From: UBA964 sp037444685
GTDB lineage: Bacteria > Pseudomonadota > Gammaproteobacteria > Steroidobacterales > Steroidobacteraceae
Length of the DNA stretch: 64,000 nucleotides
Assembly (NCBI GenBank): GCA_037444685.1
Contig: JBBILX010000001.1
Coordinates: 434,001-498,000, forward strand
Direction of reading: 5' to 3'
Shown in pieces: positions 51,401-60,551 of this stretch (within the stretch, counting starts at the first letter, position 1; the number at the start of each line of letters is the position of its first letter). Both the position numbers and the translations under genes were made by a program. The notes beneath the pieces were generated by a model that was given only the letters and a program-made list of their open reading frames with translations, did not search any database and had not been told where the DNA came from.

Positions 51401-52687
51401 TCAGTGCGCCTCGAACTGCTCTTCCTCGGTCGATCCCTTCATCGCAGTGACCGAGGACTGGCCGGCGGTGATCGTCTGCGTGACGTCGTCGAAGTAACCG
51501 GCACCGACCTCTCGTTGGTGCTTGGTGGCCGTGTAGCCCTGCGCCTCGGCGGCAAACTCGGCCTCCTGGAGTGCGACGTAGGCCGTCATCTGCGAATCGC
51601 GGTAGCCGCTCGCCAGCGTGAACATCGAGTAGTTGAGCGCGTGGAAGCCAGCCAGCGTGATGAACTGAAACTTGTAGCCCATCGCGCCGAGCTCGCGCTG
51701 GAACTTCGCGATCGTCGCATCATCGAGCTTGCGCTTCCAATTGAACGAGGGCGAGCAGTTGTAGGCCAGCATCTTGCCGGGGAACTTCGCATGAATCGCT
51801 TCAGCGAAGTGCCTTGCCTCCGCGAGGTCGGGCTTGCCGGTCTCACACCAGATCAGGTCCGCGTATGGTGCGTACGCGAGGCCGCGTGCAATCGCTTGCT
51901 CGAGGCCTGCCCTGACGTAGTAGAAGCCTTCGCTGGTGCGTCCCTTGGCGGAGTCGATGAAGGGACGGTCGCGCTCGTCGACGTCGGCGGTCAGCAGACT
52001 GGCCGACTCGGCGTCAGTGCGCGCGACGAGCACGGTCGGCACGTCGCAGACGTCCGCGGCCAGGCGCGCCGCGATCAGCTTGTTGATGGCTTCCGCGGTC
52101 GGCACGAGCACCTTGCCGCCCATGTGTCCGCATTTCTTCGCGGAACTGAGCTGGTCCTCGAAATGCACGCCGGCCGCACCGGCCTCGATCATCGCTTTCA
52201 TGAGCTCGAACGCGTTGAGTACGCCGCCAAAACCGGCCTCCGCGTCGGCGACGATGGGCTGCAGCCAGTCGATGGAATCGTTGCCCTCGGCATGGTGGAT
52301 CTGATCGGCCCGCAGTAGCGTGTTGTTGATCCTGCGAACGACCTCCGGAACGGAGTTCGCCGGGTACAGCGACTGGTCCGGGTACATTTCGCCGGCGAGA
52401 TTGGCATCGCCGGCGACCTGCCAGCCCGAGAGGTAGATCGCCTTGAGGCCGGCCTTGACCTGCTGCATGGCCTGGTTGCCGGTCAGCGCACCGAGTGCAT
52501 TGACGAACGGCATGGTCTGCATGTACCGCCATAGCTTCTCGGCGCCGAGCCGCGCCAGCGAGTGCTCGATCACCACGGTGCCGCGCAGACGCACGACGTC
52601 CTCGGCCGTATAGCCGCGCCGAACGCCCTTCCAGCGCGGGCTGCTGTTCCAGTCCTTGTCGATCTCGGCGGCAGTGCGCAGGGCCAT
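51401..52687 (-). CDS. aceA: Isocitrate lyase
   Basis: A 428-residue isocitrate lyase with the catalytic signature KKCGHMGGKVLVPT (about residues 186-199) and PEYWD-free short-form architecture. Other family stretches are GWQVAGDANLAGEMYPDQS and DWLQPIVADAEAGFGG. It splits isocitrate into glyoxylate and succinate for growth on acetate or fatty acids. The ATG at 52687 follows GGAG and lies 33 bases after the malate synthase stop. Together with aceB it makes the glyoxylate bypass. Confidence 0.97.
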   Translation of the reverse strand: MALRTAAEIDKDWNSSPRWKGVRRGYTAEDVVRLRGTVVIEHSLARLGAEKLWRYMQTMPFVNALGALTGNQAMQQVKAGLKAIYLSGWQVAGDANLAGEMYPDQSLYPANSVPEVVRRINNTLLRADQIHHAEGNDSIDWLQPIVADAEAGFGGVLNAFELMKAMIEAGAAGVHFEDQLSSAKKCGHMGGKVLVPTAEAINKLIAARLAADVCDVPTVLVARTDAESASLLTADVDERDRPFIDSAKGRTSEGFYYVRAGLEQAIARGLAYAPYADLIWCETGKPDLAEARHFAEAIHAKFPGKMLAYNCSPSFNWKRKLDDATIAKFQRELGAMGYKFQFITLAGFHALNYSMFTLASGYRDSQMTAYVALQEAEFAAEAQGYTATKHQREVGAGYFDDVTQTITAGQSSVTAMKGSTEEEQFEAH

Positions 52688-52719
52688 GTCGAACTCCAGA
52701 GTGGTGAGGGGGTGGCAGG

Positions 52720-54318
52720 TCAATCGATCGCCCTATAGGCATCGAGCGTCAGAAAGCTGGAGAACGTCTCGGCGGTCGTGATCCCATCGAGCAGCTGCGC
52801 CGCGCGGACGTAGTGGCCGCTCGCGAACGCCGACTCGCCGAGGCGGCTGCGCAGACGCGCGAGTTCCTCGGCCAGCACCGCACGGAACAGCTCGACGGTG
52901 ACCCGCCGGCCATCGGCGAGCACACCACCGGGATGGCGGATCCACTGCCAGATCTGCGCTCGTGAGATCTCTGCGGTGGCCGCATCCTCCATGAGGTTGT
53001 CGATCGGCACGCAACCGTTGCCGGACAGCCAGGCGGCCATGTACTGCAGCGAGACGCTGACGTTGCTGCGCAGGCCCTCCGCGGTGATCTGACCGGTCGG
53101 CACCCGTAGCAGGTCGGCGGCGGTGACACGCACGTCCTCGCGCAGCCGGTGCACCTGGTTTGGCGTCGGCATCAGCCGGTCGAAGACCTCCACTGCCACC
53201 GGGACGAGTGCCGGGTGGGCAACCCAGGTTCCGTCGTGGCCGTCGCTCGCCTCGCGCTCCTTGTCGGCACGGACTTTCGCGAGCGCGGCCTCGTTCGCGA
53301 CCGGGTCGTTCTTGATCGGGATCTGCGCAGCCATGCCCCCCATCGCGAAGGCGCCGCGGCGGTGGCAGGTCTGGATGCAGAGCAGCGAGTATGAGCGCAG
53401 GAAATGCGTCGTCATGGTCACCTGCGAACGATCCGGCAGCACGAACTCCGGACGCTTGGCGAACTTCTTGATGAAACTGAAGATGTAGTCCCAGCGACCG
53501 CAGTTGAGTCCGACGATGTTGTCGCGCAACTCGAACAGGATCTCGTGCATTTCGAACGCCGCGAGAATCGTCTCGATCAGCACCGTGCACTTGATCGTGC
53601 CTGGCGGCAGGCCGACACGCCGTTCGGCGAAATCGAACACCTCGGCCCATAGGCGCGCCTCGCGATGTCCCTCGAGCTTCGGCAGATAGAAGTAAGGCCC
53701 CGTGCCTCGCGCGCGCAGCTCGGCGTGGTTGTGCCAGAGGTAGAGCCCGAAGTCGACGAAAGCGCCCGGAACCGCGGCGCCGTCGAACTGCATGTGCTTC
53801 TCGTAGAGATGCCAGCCGCGCGGTCGCACGATCAGCACGGCCGGGCGCTCGACCAAGCGGTACACGCGACCCTCGGGGCTCGTGTAGCCGATCTCGCGGC
53901 GCACGGCATCGCGTAGGTTGATCTGGCCGCGAATCACGTTGTCCCAGTTCGGCGACAGCGAGTCCTCGCAGTCGGCCATGAACACGCGCGCGCCGGAGTT
54001 CAGTGCGTTGATGATCATTTTGCGGTCGGTAGGACCCGTGATTTCGACGCGCCGGTCCTGCAGATCCGCTGGTATCGGGCCGACTGTCCAGTGACCTTCG
54101 CGTATCGCGCGGGTCTCGGGCAGGAAGTCGGGCAACTCGCCCGCATCGAGGCGGGCCTGGCGTGCCTCGCGTGCCGCCAGCAGTTCGCGGACGCGCCCCC
54201 CGAATCGCTCGGCGAGCTCCGCGACGAAATCGACCGCCTCCGGTGTCAGGATGCTCGCGAACTCGCTGCCCGGCTCCGCCGCACCGGCGGCCACGCCGAC
54301 GAACTCGATCTGTCTCAT
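52720..54318 (-). CDS. aceB: Malate synthase A
   Basis: A 532-residue malate synthase of the A type. Characteristic stretches are VEITGPTDRKMIINALNSGA, FMADCEDSLSPNWDN, TVLIETILAAFEMHEILFEL, GLNCGRWDYIFS and GTWVAHPALVPVA. It condenses glyoxylate with acetyl-CoA to malate. The ATG at 54318 faces the regulator gene across a 109-base gap with repeated operator-like sequences. It heads the aceB-aceA operon. Confidence 0.97.
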   Translation of the reverse strand: MRQIEFVGVAAGAAEPGSEFASILTPEAVDFVAELAERFGGRVRELLAAREARQARLDAGELPDFLPETRAIREGHWTVGPIPADLQDRRVEITGPTDRKMIINALNSGARVFMADCEDSLSPNWDNVIRGQINLRDAVRREIGYTSPEGRVYRLVERPAVLIVRPRGWHLYEKHMQFDGAAVPGAFVDFGLYLWHNHAELRARGTGPYFYLPKLEGHREARLWAEVFDFAERRVGLPPGTIKCTVLIETILAAFEMHEILFELRDNIVGLNCGRWDYIFSFIKKFAKRPEFVLPDRSQVTMTTHFLRSYSLLCIQTCHRRGAFAMGGMAAQIPIKNDPVANEAALAKVRADKEREASDGHDGTWVAHPALVPVAVEVFDRLMPTPNQVHRLREDVRVTAADLLRVPTGQITAEGLRSNVSVSLQYMAAWLSGNGCVPIDNLMEDAATAEISRAQIWQWIRHPGGVLADGRRVTVELFRAVLAEELARLRSRLGESAFASGHYVRAAQLLDGITTAETFSSFLTLDAYRAID

Positions 54319-54380
54319 CGCGGTTCTCCGTCAGCGCCGCGATGCTTCGCGGCCCCGTCCGGTGGGCAGCTTACGATTCG

Positions 54381-54430
54381 CTGTGAGAGAATTTACACAG
54401 CCAAAATTTGACAATGTAAATTTCACAATG
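54381..54430. promoter_or_regulatory. Repeat-rich operator region between aceB and the RamB-like regulator
   Basis: This AT-rich spot contains TTTGACAATG at 54407-54416 and TTTCACAATG at 54421-54430 (one mismatch, 14-base period). CTGTGAGA at 54381-54388 resembles the reverse complement of the second repeat. ATTTAC at 54391-54396 pairs with GTAAAT at 54416-54421. Part of it overlaps the regulator start codon. It is a good candidate for binding by the divergent regulator. Confidence 0.5.
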
Positions 54431-55945
54431 CAAGGTTTGACGCGGCAAGGCCATTTCCTTGGCTCGAAACTCCGGGCCCTGCGCAAACGCAACGGGCTCA
54501 CCCTCGACGAATTGTCGGCCCGCTGCGTGCAGCTCGACCCGGCTCACGCGCCATCCGTTTCGTACCTGAGCATGGTCGAGACCGGCAAGCGGGTGCCCTC
54601 GCGAGCAACGCTCTCGGTGTTGGCGGCCGCCTTCGGCAAGAGCGAGGACTGGTTCCTCGACCGCCACACTGAACTCGAACCGATCGCACCGCGCTCCGAC
54701 CCGGGAGCGATGCCGACCCTGCCGCTCGAGCCAGCGTTCCTGTTCAACAAGGAAGTGCTGCAGTCGGCACTGCCGGAACTGCTCGCCCAGACAGGGACGA
54801 GCGGTGCGCAGTTCGCGCGCCTGCTCGTGCGCGTGTGGCAGGAAACGCACCAGAACGACGTTCCGGATATCGAGCGTGCTGCCGAGGCCGTCGGCCGCCG
54901 ACGCATGCCGCTCACCGCGCGCGATCTGCTCGATAGCGTGAGGCAGCTCGGCATGGCGGTGCGCTGGTTCGGCGACGAGGGTCGCGAAGCCGGCCGGCCG
55001 CCGCTGCGTGCCCGCTTCGAACCCGGGCGGACCGTCTGCGTCAGCCGCCGGTTGCAGGGCCAGGAGGCGCGGCTCAAGTATGAGCTCGCGTACTACATCG
55101 GCCACAGGATCCTGCATGGCGGCGATGGCACGATCCCGCCCCGCTACTCGGCAGGCCTCTCGGCAGGCGATGCCGAGCACGCCGGTCGGGCGACCATCGC
55201 CACACGCGATCTGCTGATGGCCTGGCGTGACTTCGAGTGCACGGCTTTCGCCGATGCGCTGCTGTGCCCGCGCGCGCCCTTCCGTCAGTTCCTCGTCCGC
55301 GAGCGTCACCGTCTGTCCGCATACGGGAAGCTCGGCGTGACGCCGGCCGTCGTCATGCGTCGCATGACCGCGGTCTCGCCGTATCGTCACTGGCATTTCT
55401 TCGACGCCTACCCGCCGGGCTACCTGCAGTCCGTCTATCGCGGCAATGGGATCGCACTGCCCTGGGGGAACATGAGCATGGTCCCGGATCCCTGCCCGCG
55501 CTGGGCGGTGTTCCGCCTGCTGCGCTCTCCCGAGGCGACCCGGGCGCGACAGGCGGTCGGCGATGCGCCCCTGTGGCCGGCGCCGACCTCTCAGCTGTCG
55601 ATCATGGACGAGGGTGGGCGGACGCGGCTCTACTGCTGCCACTCCATCGTCGCCCGCGACTCGACCGAGACCGTGCATGTGATGTCGGTGGGCATCGATC
55701 TCGCGCCTGCGCTCGCGGCGCAGGGCTTCGATGCCGAGGCCACGGTCGCGGCGGTCGCGGCGGCCTGCCGCCGAGGCGGTGGCGACGGTGCGGTGCCCGA
55801 CGAGCCCGCGCGGCGGCTGCGCACCGTGGCGCAGGCGCTCAACATCGCCTGGGTTGCCGACGCCCTGGCGCTGCCGGCGGCGGTGATCTGTCCGCGCAGC
55901 CGCGGCTGCCCGCGGCCGCTGCACTGCACCACCGCCCGCGTCTGA
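54428..55945 (+). CDS. RamB/ScfR-type XRE-family regulator of acetate metabolism
   Basis: A 505-residue regulator. An N-terminal XRE-type helix-turn-helix (about residues 8-75: LGSKLRALRKRNGLTLDELS then VSYLSMVETGKRVPSRATLS) is followed by an ImmA/IrrE-like domain remnant and a C-terminal short-chain fatty acyl regulator domain with four Cys in YCCHSIV and the final CPRSRGCPRPLHC. This architecture matches RamB/ScfR regulators, which control aceA/aceB in actinobacteria and proteobacteria. The location, divergent from aceBA, supports that role. The start is the ATG inside the repeat region. Confidence 0.85.
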   Translation: MQGLTRQGHFLGSKLRALRKRNGLTLDELSARCVQLDPAHAPSVSYLSMVETGKRVPSRATLSVLAAAFGKSEDWFLDRHTELEPIAPRSDPGAMPTLPLEPAFLFNKEVLQSALPELLAQTGTSGAQFARLLVRVWQETHQNDVPDIERAAEAVGRRRMPLTARDLLDSVRQLGMAVRWFGDEGREAGRPPLRARFEPGRTVCVSRRLQGQEARLKYELAYYIGHRILHGGDGTIPPRYSAGLSAGDAEHAGRATIATRDLLMAWRDFECTAFADALLCPRAPFRQFLVRERHRLSAYGKLGVTPAVVMRRMTAVSPYRHWHFFDAYPPGYLQSVYRGNGIALPWGNMSMVPDPCPRWAVFRLLRSPEATRARQAVGDAPLWPAPTSQLSIMDEGGRTRLYCCHSIVARDSTETVHVMSVGIDLAPALAAQGFDAEATVAAVAAACRRGGGDGAVPDEPARRLRTVAQALNIAWVADALALPAAVICPRSRGCPRPLHCTTARV

Positions 55946-56026
55946 TCGCCGCCGCCGGCTCCCGCGAGCGCGACAACCGCCGGGCCGGGCCGGCCGCGTG
56001 CCATTCCTCGCTGCTTCGCGTAGTAT

Positions 56027-56044
56027 TTTCAGTAATTACTGAAA
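56027..56044. promoter_or_regulatory. Perfect 18-base palindrome upstream of the GbsR-cydAB operon
   Basis: TTTCAGTAATTACTGAAA is a perfect inverted repeat, 15 bases before the regulator GTG start. MarR-type regulators bind such sites, usually with arms of this length. It is probably the operator through which the downstream regulator controls itself and cydAB. Its AT-rich composition stands out from the surroundings. Confidence 0.7.
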
Positions 56045-56058
56045 TTCCAGGAATCGCC

Positions 56059-56655
56059 GTGACGACGATCGAGCAGCGCTTCGTGCAGCACTTCGGCGAA
56101 ATGGGCAGCCGGTGGGGCATCAACCGCACGGTAGGACAGATCTATGCGCTGCTCTACCTCTCGGAGCGTCCGCTCAACGCCGACGAGATCGCCGAGCGCC
56201 TCGGCTTCTCGCGTTCGAACGTCAGCATGGGACTGAAGGAGCTCGAGAGCTGGCGGCTCGTCCGGCTGCAGCATCAGGCCGGCGACCGCAAGGAGTACTT
56301 CTCGACGCCGGACGACGTCTGGACGATCTTCCGCACGCTGATCGCCGAGAAGCGCAAGCGCGAAGTCGACCCGACCCTCTCGATGCTCCGTGAGGCGATG
56401 CTCGAGGCGCGGGAGGGCGACGCCGACCCGCACGCGCTGCAGCGCATTCGCACGATGCATGACCTGATCGAACTCGCGAGCCGCTGGTTCGACGACATCC
56501 AGCGGCTCGACACCCGGACGCTGACCCAGCTGATGCGGCTCGGAGCGCGCGTGCAGCGCCTCCTCGAGGCGCGCAACCGCCTGTCCTTGGTGGGAGGCCG
56601 ACGCGGCGGCCTACCCAACCCGGATCGCCAGCCCGGCAAGGAGCCCAGGCCATGA
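56059..56655 (+). CDS. GbsR/MarR-type transcriptional regulator
   Basis: A 198-residue regulator of the GbsR branch of the MarR fold. Typical stretches are GINRTVGQIYALLYLSERPLN, DEIAERLGFSRSNVSMGLKEL (recognition helix) and AGDRKEYFSTPDDVW. The C-terminal helices are probably for dimerisation. The GTG at 56059 was chosen because AGGA lies about 6 bases before it and the palindrome would then be in the leader. The stop overlaps the cydA ATG as ATGA, so it almost certainly regulates cydAB. The signal (oxygen, redox or nitric oxide) is not evident. Confidence 0.85.
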   Translation: MTTIEQRFVQHFGEMGSRWGINRTVGQIYALLYLSERPLNADEIAERLGFSRSNVSMGLKELESWRLVRLQHQAGDRKEYFSTPDDVWTIFRTLIAEKRKREVDPTLSMLREAMLEAREGDADPHALQRIRTMHDLIELASRWFDDIQRLDTRTLTQLMRLGARVQRLLEARNRLSLVGGRRGGLPNPDRQPGKEPRP

Positions 56656-58004
56656 TCGACGCAGTCACCCTCGCCCGAATCCAGTTCGCGACCAACATCA
56701 GCTTCCACATCCTGTTCCCCACCATCACGATCGCGCTCGGCTGGGTGCTGCTGTGGTTCAAGCTGCGCTACCGTCGCACGGGCGATCCGGCGTGGCTGGC
56801 GGCCTACCGGCTCTGGGTCAAGGTCTTTGCGGTTTCCTTCGCGCTAGGTGTCGTCAGCGGCGTGACGATGAGCTTCCAGTTCGGCACCAATTGGCCGGGA
56901 TTCATGGAGCGGGTCGGCAATGTCGCGGGTCCCCTGCTCGCCTACGAGGTGCTCACAGCGTTCTTCCTCGAGGCGACCTTTCTCGCGATCATGCTGTTCG
57001 GCATCGGGCGAGTCTCCGACCGCCTGCACACGCTCGCCACGCTGCTCGTTGCGGTGGGTACGACGCTCTCGGCGTTCTGGATACTCGTCCTCAACTCGTG
57101 GATGCAGACGCCGGCGGGGGTCGAGTTCCGCGACGGCGTGGCGTACGCGACCGACTGGTTCGCGATCGTCTTCAATCCGTCGATGCCGTATCGGCTCGTG
57201 CACATGCTGCTGGCCTCCGGGCTCACGGTGGCGTTCCTGATCGCGGGCGTGTCGGCCTACCGCTGGCTGCGCGATGATCGCGGCAGCGACGTGAGGATTT
57301 CGCTGCGCTTCGGCTGCTCCCTGGCCGCGATCCTGATCCCGCTGCAGATCCTGGCCGGTGATCTGCACGGGTTGAACACGCTCGAACACCAGCCGGCCAA
57401 GGTCGCGGCGATGGAGGGCCTGTGGCGCACGCAGCGTGGCGCGGACCTGCTGCTGTTCGCGATCCCGGACGAGGAGCGTCGCGAGAATCGCCTCGAGGTC
57501 GCGATCCCGCGCGGTGCGAGCCTGATCCTCACCCACGAACTCGACGGCGAACTCCGGGGGCTCGACGCCTTTGCGGGCCGTCATCCTCCGGTCGCCCCGG
57601 TGTTCTGGTCGTTCCGCGTAATGGTAGGCACCGGCCTCGCAATGCTCATCGTGAGCTGGCTCGGCGCGTGGTTCCTGCGCCGGCGCGGCGAACTGCCCCG
57701 GCCGCTCGCCCACGTGTTCGTGGCGATGAGTCTCTCGGGCTGGGTGGCGACGCTCGCCGGCTGGTATGTCACGGAGATCGGCCGTCAGCCCTGGCTCGTG
57801 ACCGGCGCGCTGCTCACGCGTGACGCCGCGTCGGCCGTGCCCGCGCCGATGATCGGCCTCTCGTTGACGATGTACCTGACACTGTACGCGCTGCTGCTGT
57901 CGGCCTACGTATCGGTGGTCTTCTACCTGGCACGCAAGGCAGCACAGCGGGCCGAGCCGGCTTCACCGCAGGGCGTGCGGGTCGAGGGAGCGGCCAATGC
58001 CTGA
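56652..58004 (+). CDS. cydA: Cytochrome bd-type quinol oxidase subunit I
   Basis: A 450-residue CydA-family protein. Haem ligand His is near the start (FHILFPT), the second near H-x-LLASG, Met in MSFQFGTNWPGFM, and the quinol-site motif appears as EIGRQPWLVTG (GRQPW). The Q-loop is short, as in the cyanide-insensitive CIO type. It reduces oxygen to water using quinol. It overlaps the regulator stop and overlaps cydB by 8 bases. Confidence 0.96.
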   Translation: MIDAVTLARIQFATNISFHILFPTITIALGWVLLWFKLRYRRTGDPAWLAAYRLWVKVFAVSFALGVVSGVTMSFQFGTNWPGFMERVGNVAGPLLAYEVLTAFFLEATFLAIMLFGIGRVSDRLHTLATLLVAVGTTLSAFWILVLNSWMQTPAGVEFRDGVAYATDWFAIVFNPSMPYRLVHMLLASGLTVAFLIAGVSAYRWLRDDRGSDVRISLRFGCSLAAILIPLQILAGDLHGLNTLEHQPAKVAAMEGLWRTQRGADLLLFAIPDEERRENRLEVAIPRGASLILTHELDGELRGLDAFAGRHPPVAPVFWSFRVMVGTGLAMLIVSWLGAWFLRRRGELPRPLAHVFVAMSLSGWVATLAGWYVTEIGRQPWLVTGALLTRDAASAVPAPMIGLSLTMYLTLYALLLSAYVSVVFYLARKAAQRAEPASPQGVRVEGAANA

Positions 58005-59019
58005 CCTTGCGACCCCGGACGGCTGGTTGCCGCTCGCGTTTCTGGCCGTGATGGGCCTCGCGATGCTCGCTTACGTGATTCTCGACGGTTACGACCTCGG
58101 GGTCGGCATGCTGCTGCCGCTCGCCACTGACGACGAGAAGGACCTCATGGTCGCCTCGATCGGACCATTCTGGGACGCGAACGAAACCTGGCTGGTGCTC
58201 GGCATCGGCGTGCTGCTCGTGGCCTTCCCGGCCGCGCACGGGATCATCCTGACGTCACTGTACCTGCCGGTAGCCGTGATGCTGCTCGGACTGATCCTGC
58301 GCGGCGTCTCGTTCGACTTCCGCGTCAAGGCACGCGCCGCGCACAAACATCGCTGGAATGCGCTGTTCGCCGCGGGCTCGACGGTCGCCGCGCTGGCGCA
58401 GGGCTACATGCTCGGGCTCTACGTGACGGGTTTCGAGCGCTCGCTCGCGGCCTTCGGCTTCGGCCTGCTGATCGCGCTCTGCCTTGCGGCCGCCTACGTC
58501 CTGCTCGGCGCCGGCTGGCTGATCATGAAGACCGAAGGCGACCTGCAGAGACGCGCCGTGAGCTGGGCCCGCAACGCACTCGGTCTCGCCGCGCTCGGCA
58601 TCCTCGCCGTCTCGGTCGTCACGCCTCTGGTCAGCGAGCGCGTTTTCGCGAAATGGTTCGCCCTGCCGCAGTTCGTGCTGCTGCTGCCGATACCGCTGGC
58701 CACCGTGGTGCTGCTCTGGGTGATCGCGCGCTCCCTCGCACGACTGCCCGTGCGCCTCTCGCGCGGCAACGAATACGGCGCGTGGGTGCCGTTCGGCTGC
58801 ACGGTGGGACTGTACGTGCTGGCCTTTTACGGGCTCGCCTACAGCATGTTCCCCTATCTCGTGGTCGACCGGATCGACATCTGGCAGGCCGCGAGCGCCA
58901 CCGAGTCGCTGATGATCGTCTTCGTCGGCGCTGCCGTCGTGCTGCCCGTGATCGTGAGCTACACGGTGTTCGCCTACCGGATCTTCTGGGGCAAGGCGCG
59001 CCCGCTCGACTACGGCTGA
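57997..59019 (+). CDS. cydB: Cytochrome bd-type quinol oxidase subunit II
   Basis: A 340-residue protein with about eight helices and the CydB pattern: LDGYDLGVGMLLPLA near the start, IGPFWDANETWLV, and LRGVSFDFRVKA. It pairs with CydA. No cydX-like small frame is obvious in the 8 bases before the convergent DAHP synthase gene, so a CydX subunit, if present, is elsewhere. The stop lies 8 bases from the stop of the neighbouring gene. Confidence 0.96.
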   Translation: MPDLATPDGWLPLAFLAVMGLAMLAYVILDGYDLGVGMLLPLATDDEKDLMVASIGPFWDANETWLVLGIGVLLVAFPAAHGIILTSLYLPVAVMLLGLILRGVSFDFRVKARAAHKHRWNALFAAGSTVAALAQGYMLGLYVTGFERSLAAFGFGLLIALCLAAAYVLLGAGWLIMKTEGDLQRRAVSWARNALGLAALGILAVSVVTPLVSERVFAKWFALPQFVLLLPIPLATVVLLWVIARSLARLPVRLSRGNEYGAWVPFGCTVGLYVLAFYGLAYSMFPYLVVDRIDIWQAASATESLMIVFVGAAVVLPVIVSYTVFAYRIFWGKARPLDYG

Positions 59020-59027
59020 GCGGGCGC

Positions 59028-60398
59028 TCAGGCGCTGCGCGGGTGGTGGGGTGCCCGCGCCTTGGCCGCGATCAGCATCGCCAGTTCCAGCGACTGCTCG
59101 TAGTTGAGGCGCGGGTCGACGGTCGACCGGTAAGCGCGCTGCAGGTCCATGTCGGACAGGCCCCGCGCGCCGCCGGTGCATTCGGTGACATCCTCGCCGG
59201 TCAGCTCGATGTGCACTCCGCCGAGGTAGGAGCCCATGCCGGCGTGGATGCTGAAGGCCAGTTCGAGCTCGCGCAGGATGTTCTCGAACCGCCGCGTCTT
59301 GAGTCCGCTCTGGCTCGTCTCGGTATTGCCGTGCATCGGGTCACAGACCCAGAGCACCGAGTGCCCCGTTGATCGTACGGCCTGGATCGCCTTCGGCAGC
59401 GCCGTCTCGATGTCCCTGGCGCCATAGCGATGGATCAGTGCGAGCTTGCCGGGCTGGTTCTGCGGGTTCAGCGTCGTGACGAGCTGCTGCAGCCAGCCCG
59501 CATCCATCGCCGCGCCGATCTTGACGCCGACCGGATTGGCGATCCCACGGCAGTACTCGACATGCGCGCCGTCGACCTGTGCCGTCCGCATGCCGATCCA
59601 AGGCATGTGCGTCGAGAGGTTGTACCAGCGGTTCTGGCGCGGGATGAAGCGGGTCTGCGCCTGCTCGTAATGCAGCACCAGCGCTTCATGGCTCGCAAAG
59701 AACTCGGCGCGGAGCGCCTGGTGGACTTCCTTGCCGCTGATCGCCTCGAAGAACTCGAGCCCGTCGGCCACCGAGGCGACGATTCGCTGGTACTCGTTCT
59801 TGAGCTCCGCGTGGCCGACGAAACCGAGATCCCAGTATTCCGGATGATGCAGGTCGGCGAAACCACCGTCGATCAGCGCACGCACGAAGTTCAGCGTCAG
59901 CGCCGCACGTTCGTAACCGCGCAGCAACAGCAACGGGTCCGGCTCGCGCGCCTGTGGCGTGAACTCCGCACGATTGACGATGTCGCCCCGGTAGGACGGC
60001 AGCGTGACGCCGTCGCGGGTCTCGGTGTCTGCCGAGCGCGGCTTGGCGTACTGGCCTGCCATGCGTCCGACCCGGATCACGGGCCTCTTCATCGCATGCG
60101 TCAGGACGAGGCTCATCTGCAGAAGGATCTTGAGCCGCTTGGCGATCTTGTCGGACTCGCAGTCGTCGAAGCTCTCCGCGCAGTCCCCGCCCTGCAGCAG
60201 GAAGCGCTCGCCGCGCTGGGCGGCGGCGAGCTGCTCACGGAGGTTGTCGATTTCCCAGGAGACCACGATGGGCGGCAGCTTGGCGAGCTGGCCTACCGCC
60301 GCATCGAGTGCCGCGCGGTCGCGATAACTCGGCTGCTGCTGGGCTGGACGGGTCTGCCAGCTGGCCGGATTCCAGGCTTGATGGGCGGGAGTGTGCAT
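59028..60398 (-). CDS. Class II DAHP synthase (shikimate pathway)
   Basis: A 456-residue 3-deoxy-D-arabino-heptulosonate-7-phosphate synthase of the plant/Pseudomonas-like class II. Signature stretches are RFLLQGGDCAESF, RVGRMAGQYAKPRS, TLPSYRGD, and MHGNTE with a following metal-site region. It joins phosphoenolpyruvate and erythrose 4-phosphate, the first step to aromatic amino acids. The ATG at 60398 has no strong ribosome site, and a promoter lies almost on top of it. It is divergent from the saccharopine-type gene. Confidence 0.95.
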   Translation of the reverse strand: MHTPAHQAWNPASWQTRPAQQQPSYRDRAALDAAVGQLAKLPPIVVSWEIDNLREQLAAAQRGERFLLQGGDCAESFDDCESDKIAKRLKILLQMSLVLTHAMKRPVIRVGRMAGQYAKPRSADTETRDGVTLPSYRGDIVNRAEFTPQAREPDPLLLLRGYERAALTLNFVRALIDGGFADLHHPEYWDLGFVGHAELKNEYQRIVASVADGLEFFEAISGKEVHQALRAEFFASHEALVLHYEQAQTRFIPRQNRWYNLSTHMPWIGMRTAQVDGAHVEYCRGIANPVGVKIGAAMDAGWLQQLVTTLNPQNQPGKLALIHRYGARDIETALPKAIQAVRSTGHSVLWVCDPMHGNTETSQSGLKTRRFENILRELELAFSIHAGMGSYLGGVHIELTGEDVTECTGGARGLSDMDLQRAYRSTVDPRLNYEQSLELAMLIAAKARAPHHPRSA

Positions 60399-60406
60399 GT
60401 ATCCGC

Positions 60407-60435
60407 ATCCTAGCGGAGTTGCACACCCTTCGCAA
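60407..60435 (-). promoter_or_regulatory. Putative promoter of the DAHP synthase gene
   Basis: On the minus strand TTGCGA (60430-60435) and TAGGAT (60407-60412) are spaced by 17 bases. Transcription would begin at or next to the ATG at 60398, so the mRNA may be leaderless. The same bases contain AGGA 9 bases before the ATG, so a weak ribosome site on a longer transcript is the alternative. Confidence 0.45.
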
Positions 60436-60551
60436 AAACAATGCGTTAGCGCGCACTCGAGGCGCTCTGTCGCGACCGCGGGCGCGGCAGTGGCTCGCGT
60501 CGGATATGGAGTTCAGAATGCGCAGCGGTCAAACCGCCTCACGGAGCCTGC

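Noticed and set aside
55237..56058. Long upstream extension of the GbsR-type regulator frame
   Set aside because: It lies inside the RamB-like gene in another frame and crosses the palindrome; a GTG with a ribosome site starts the family domain.
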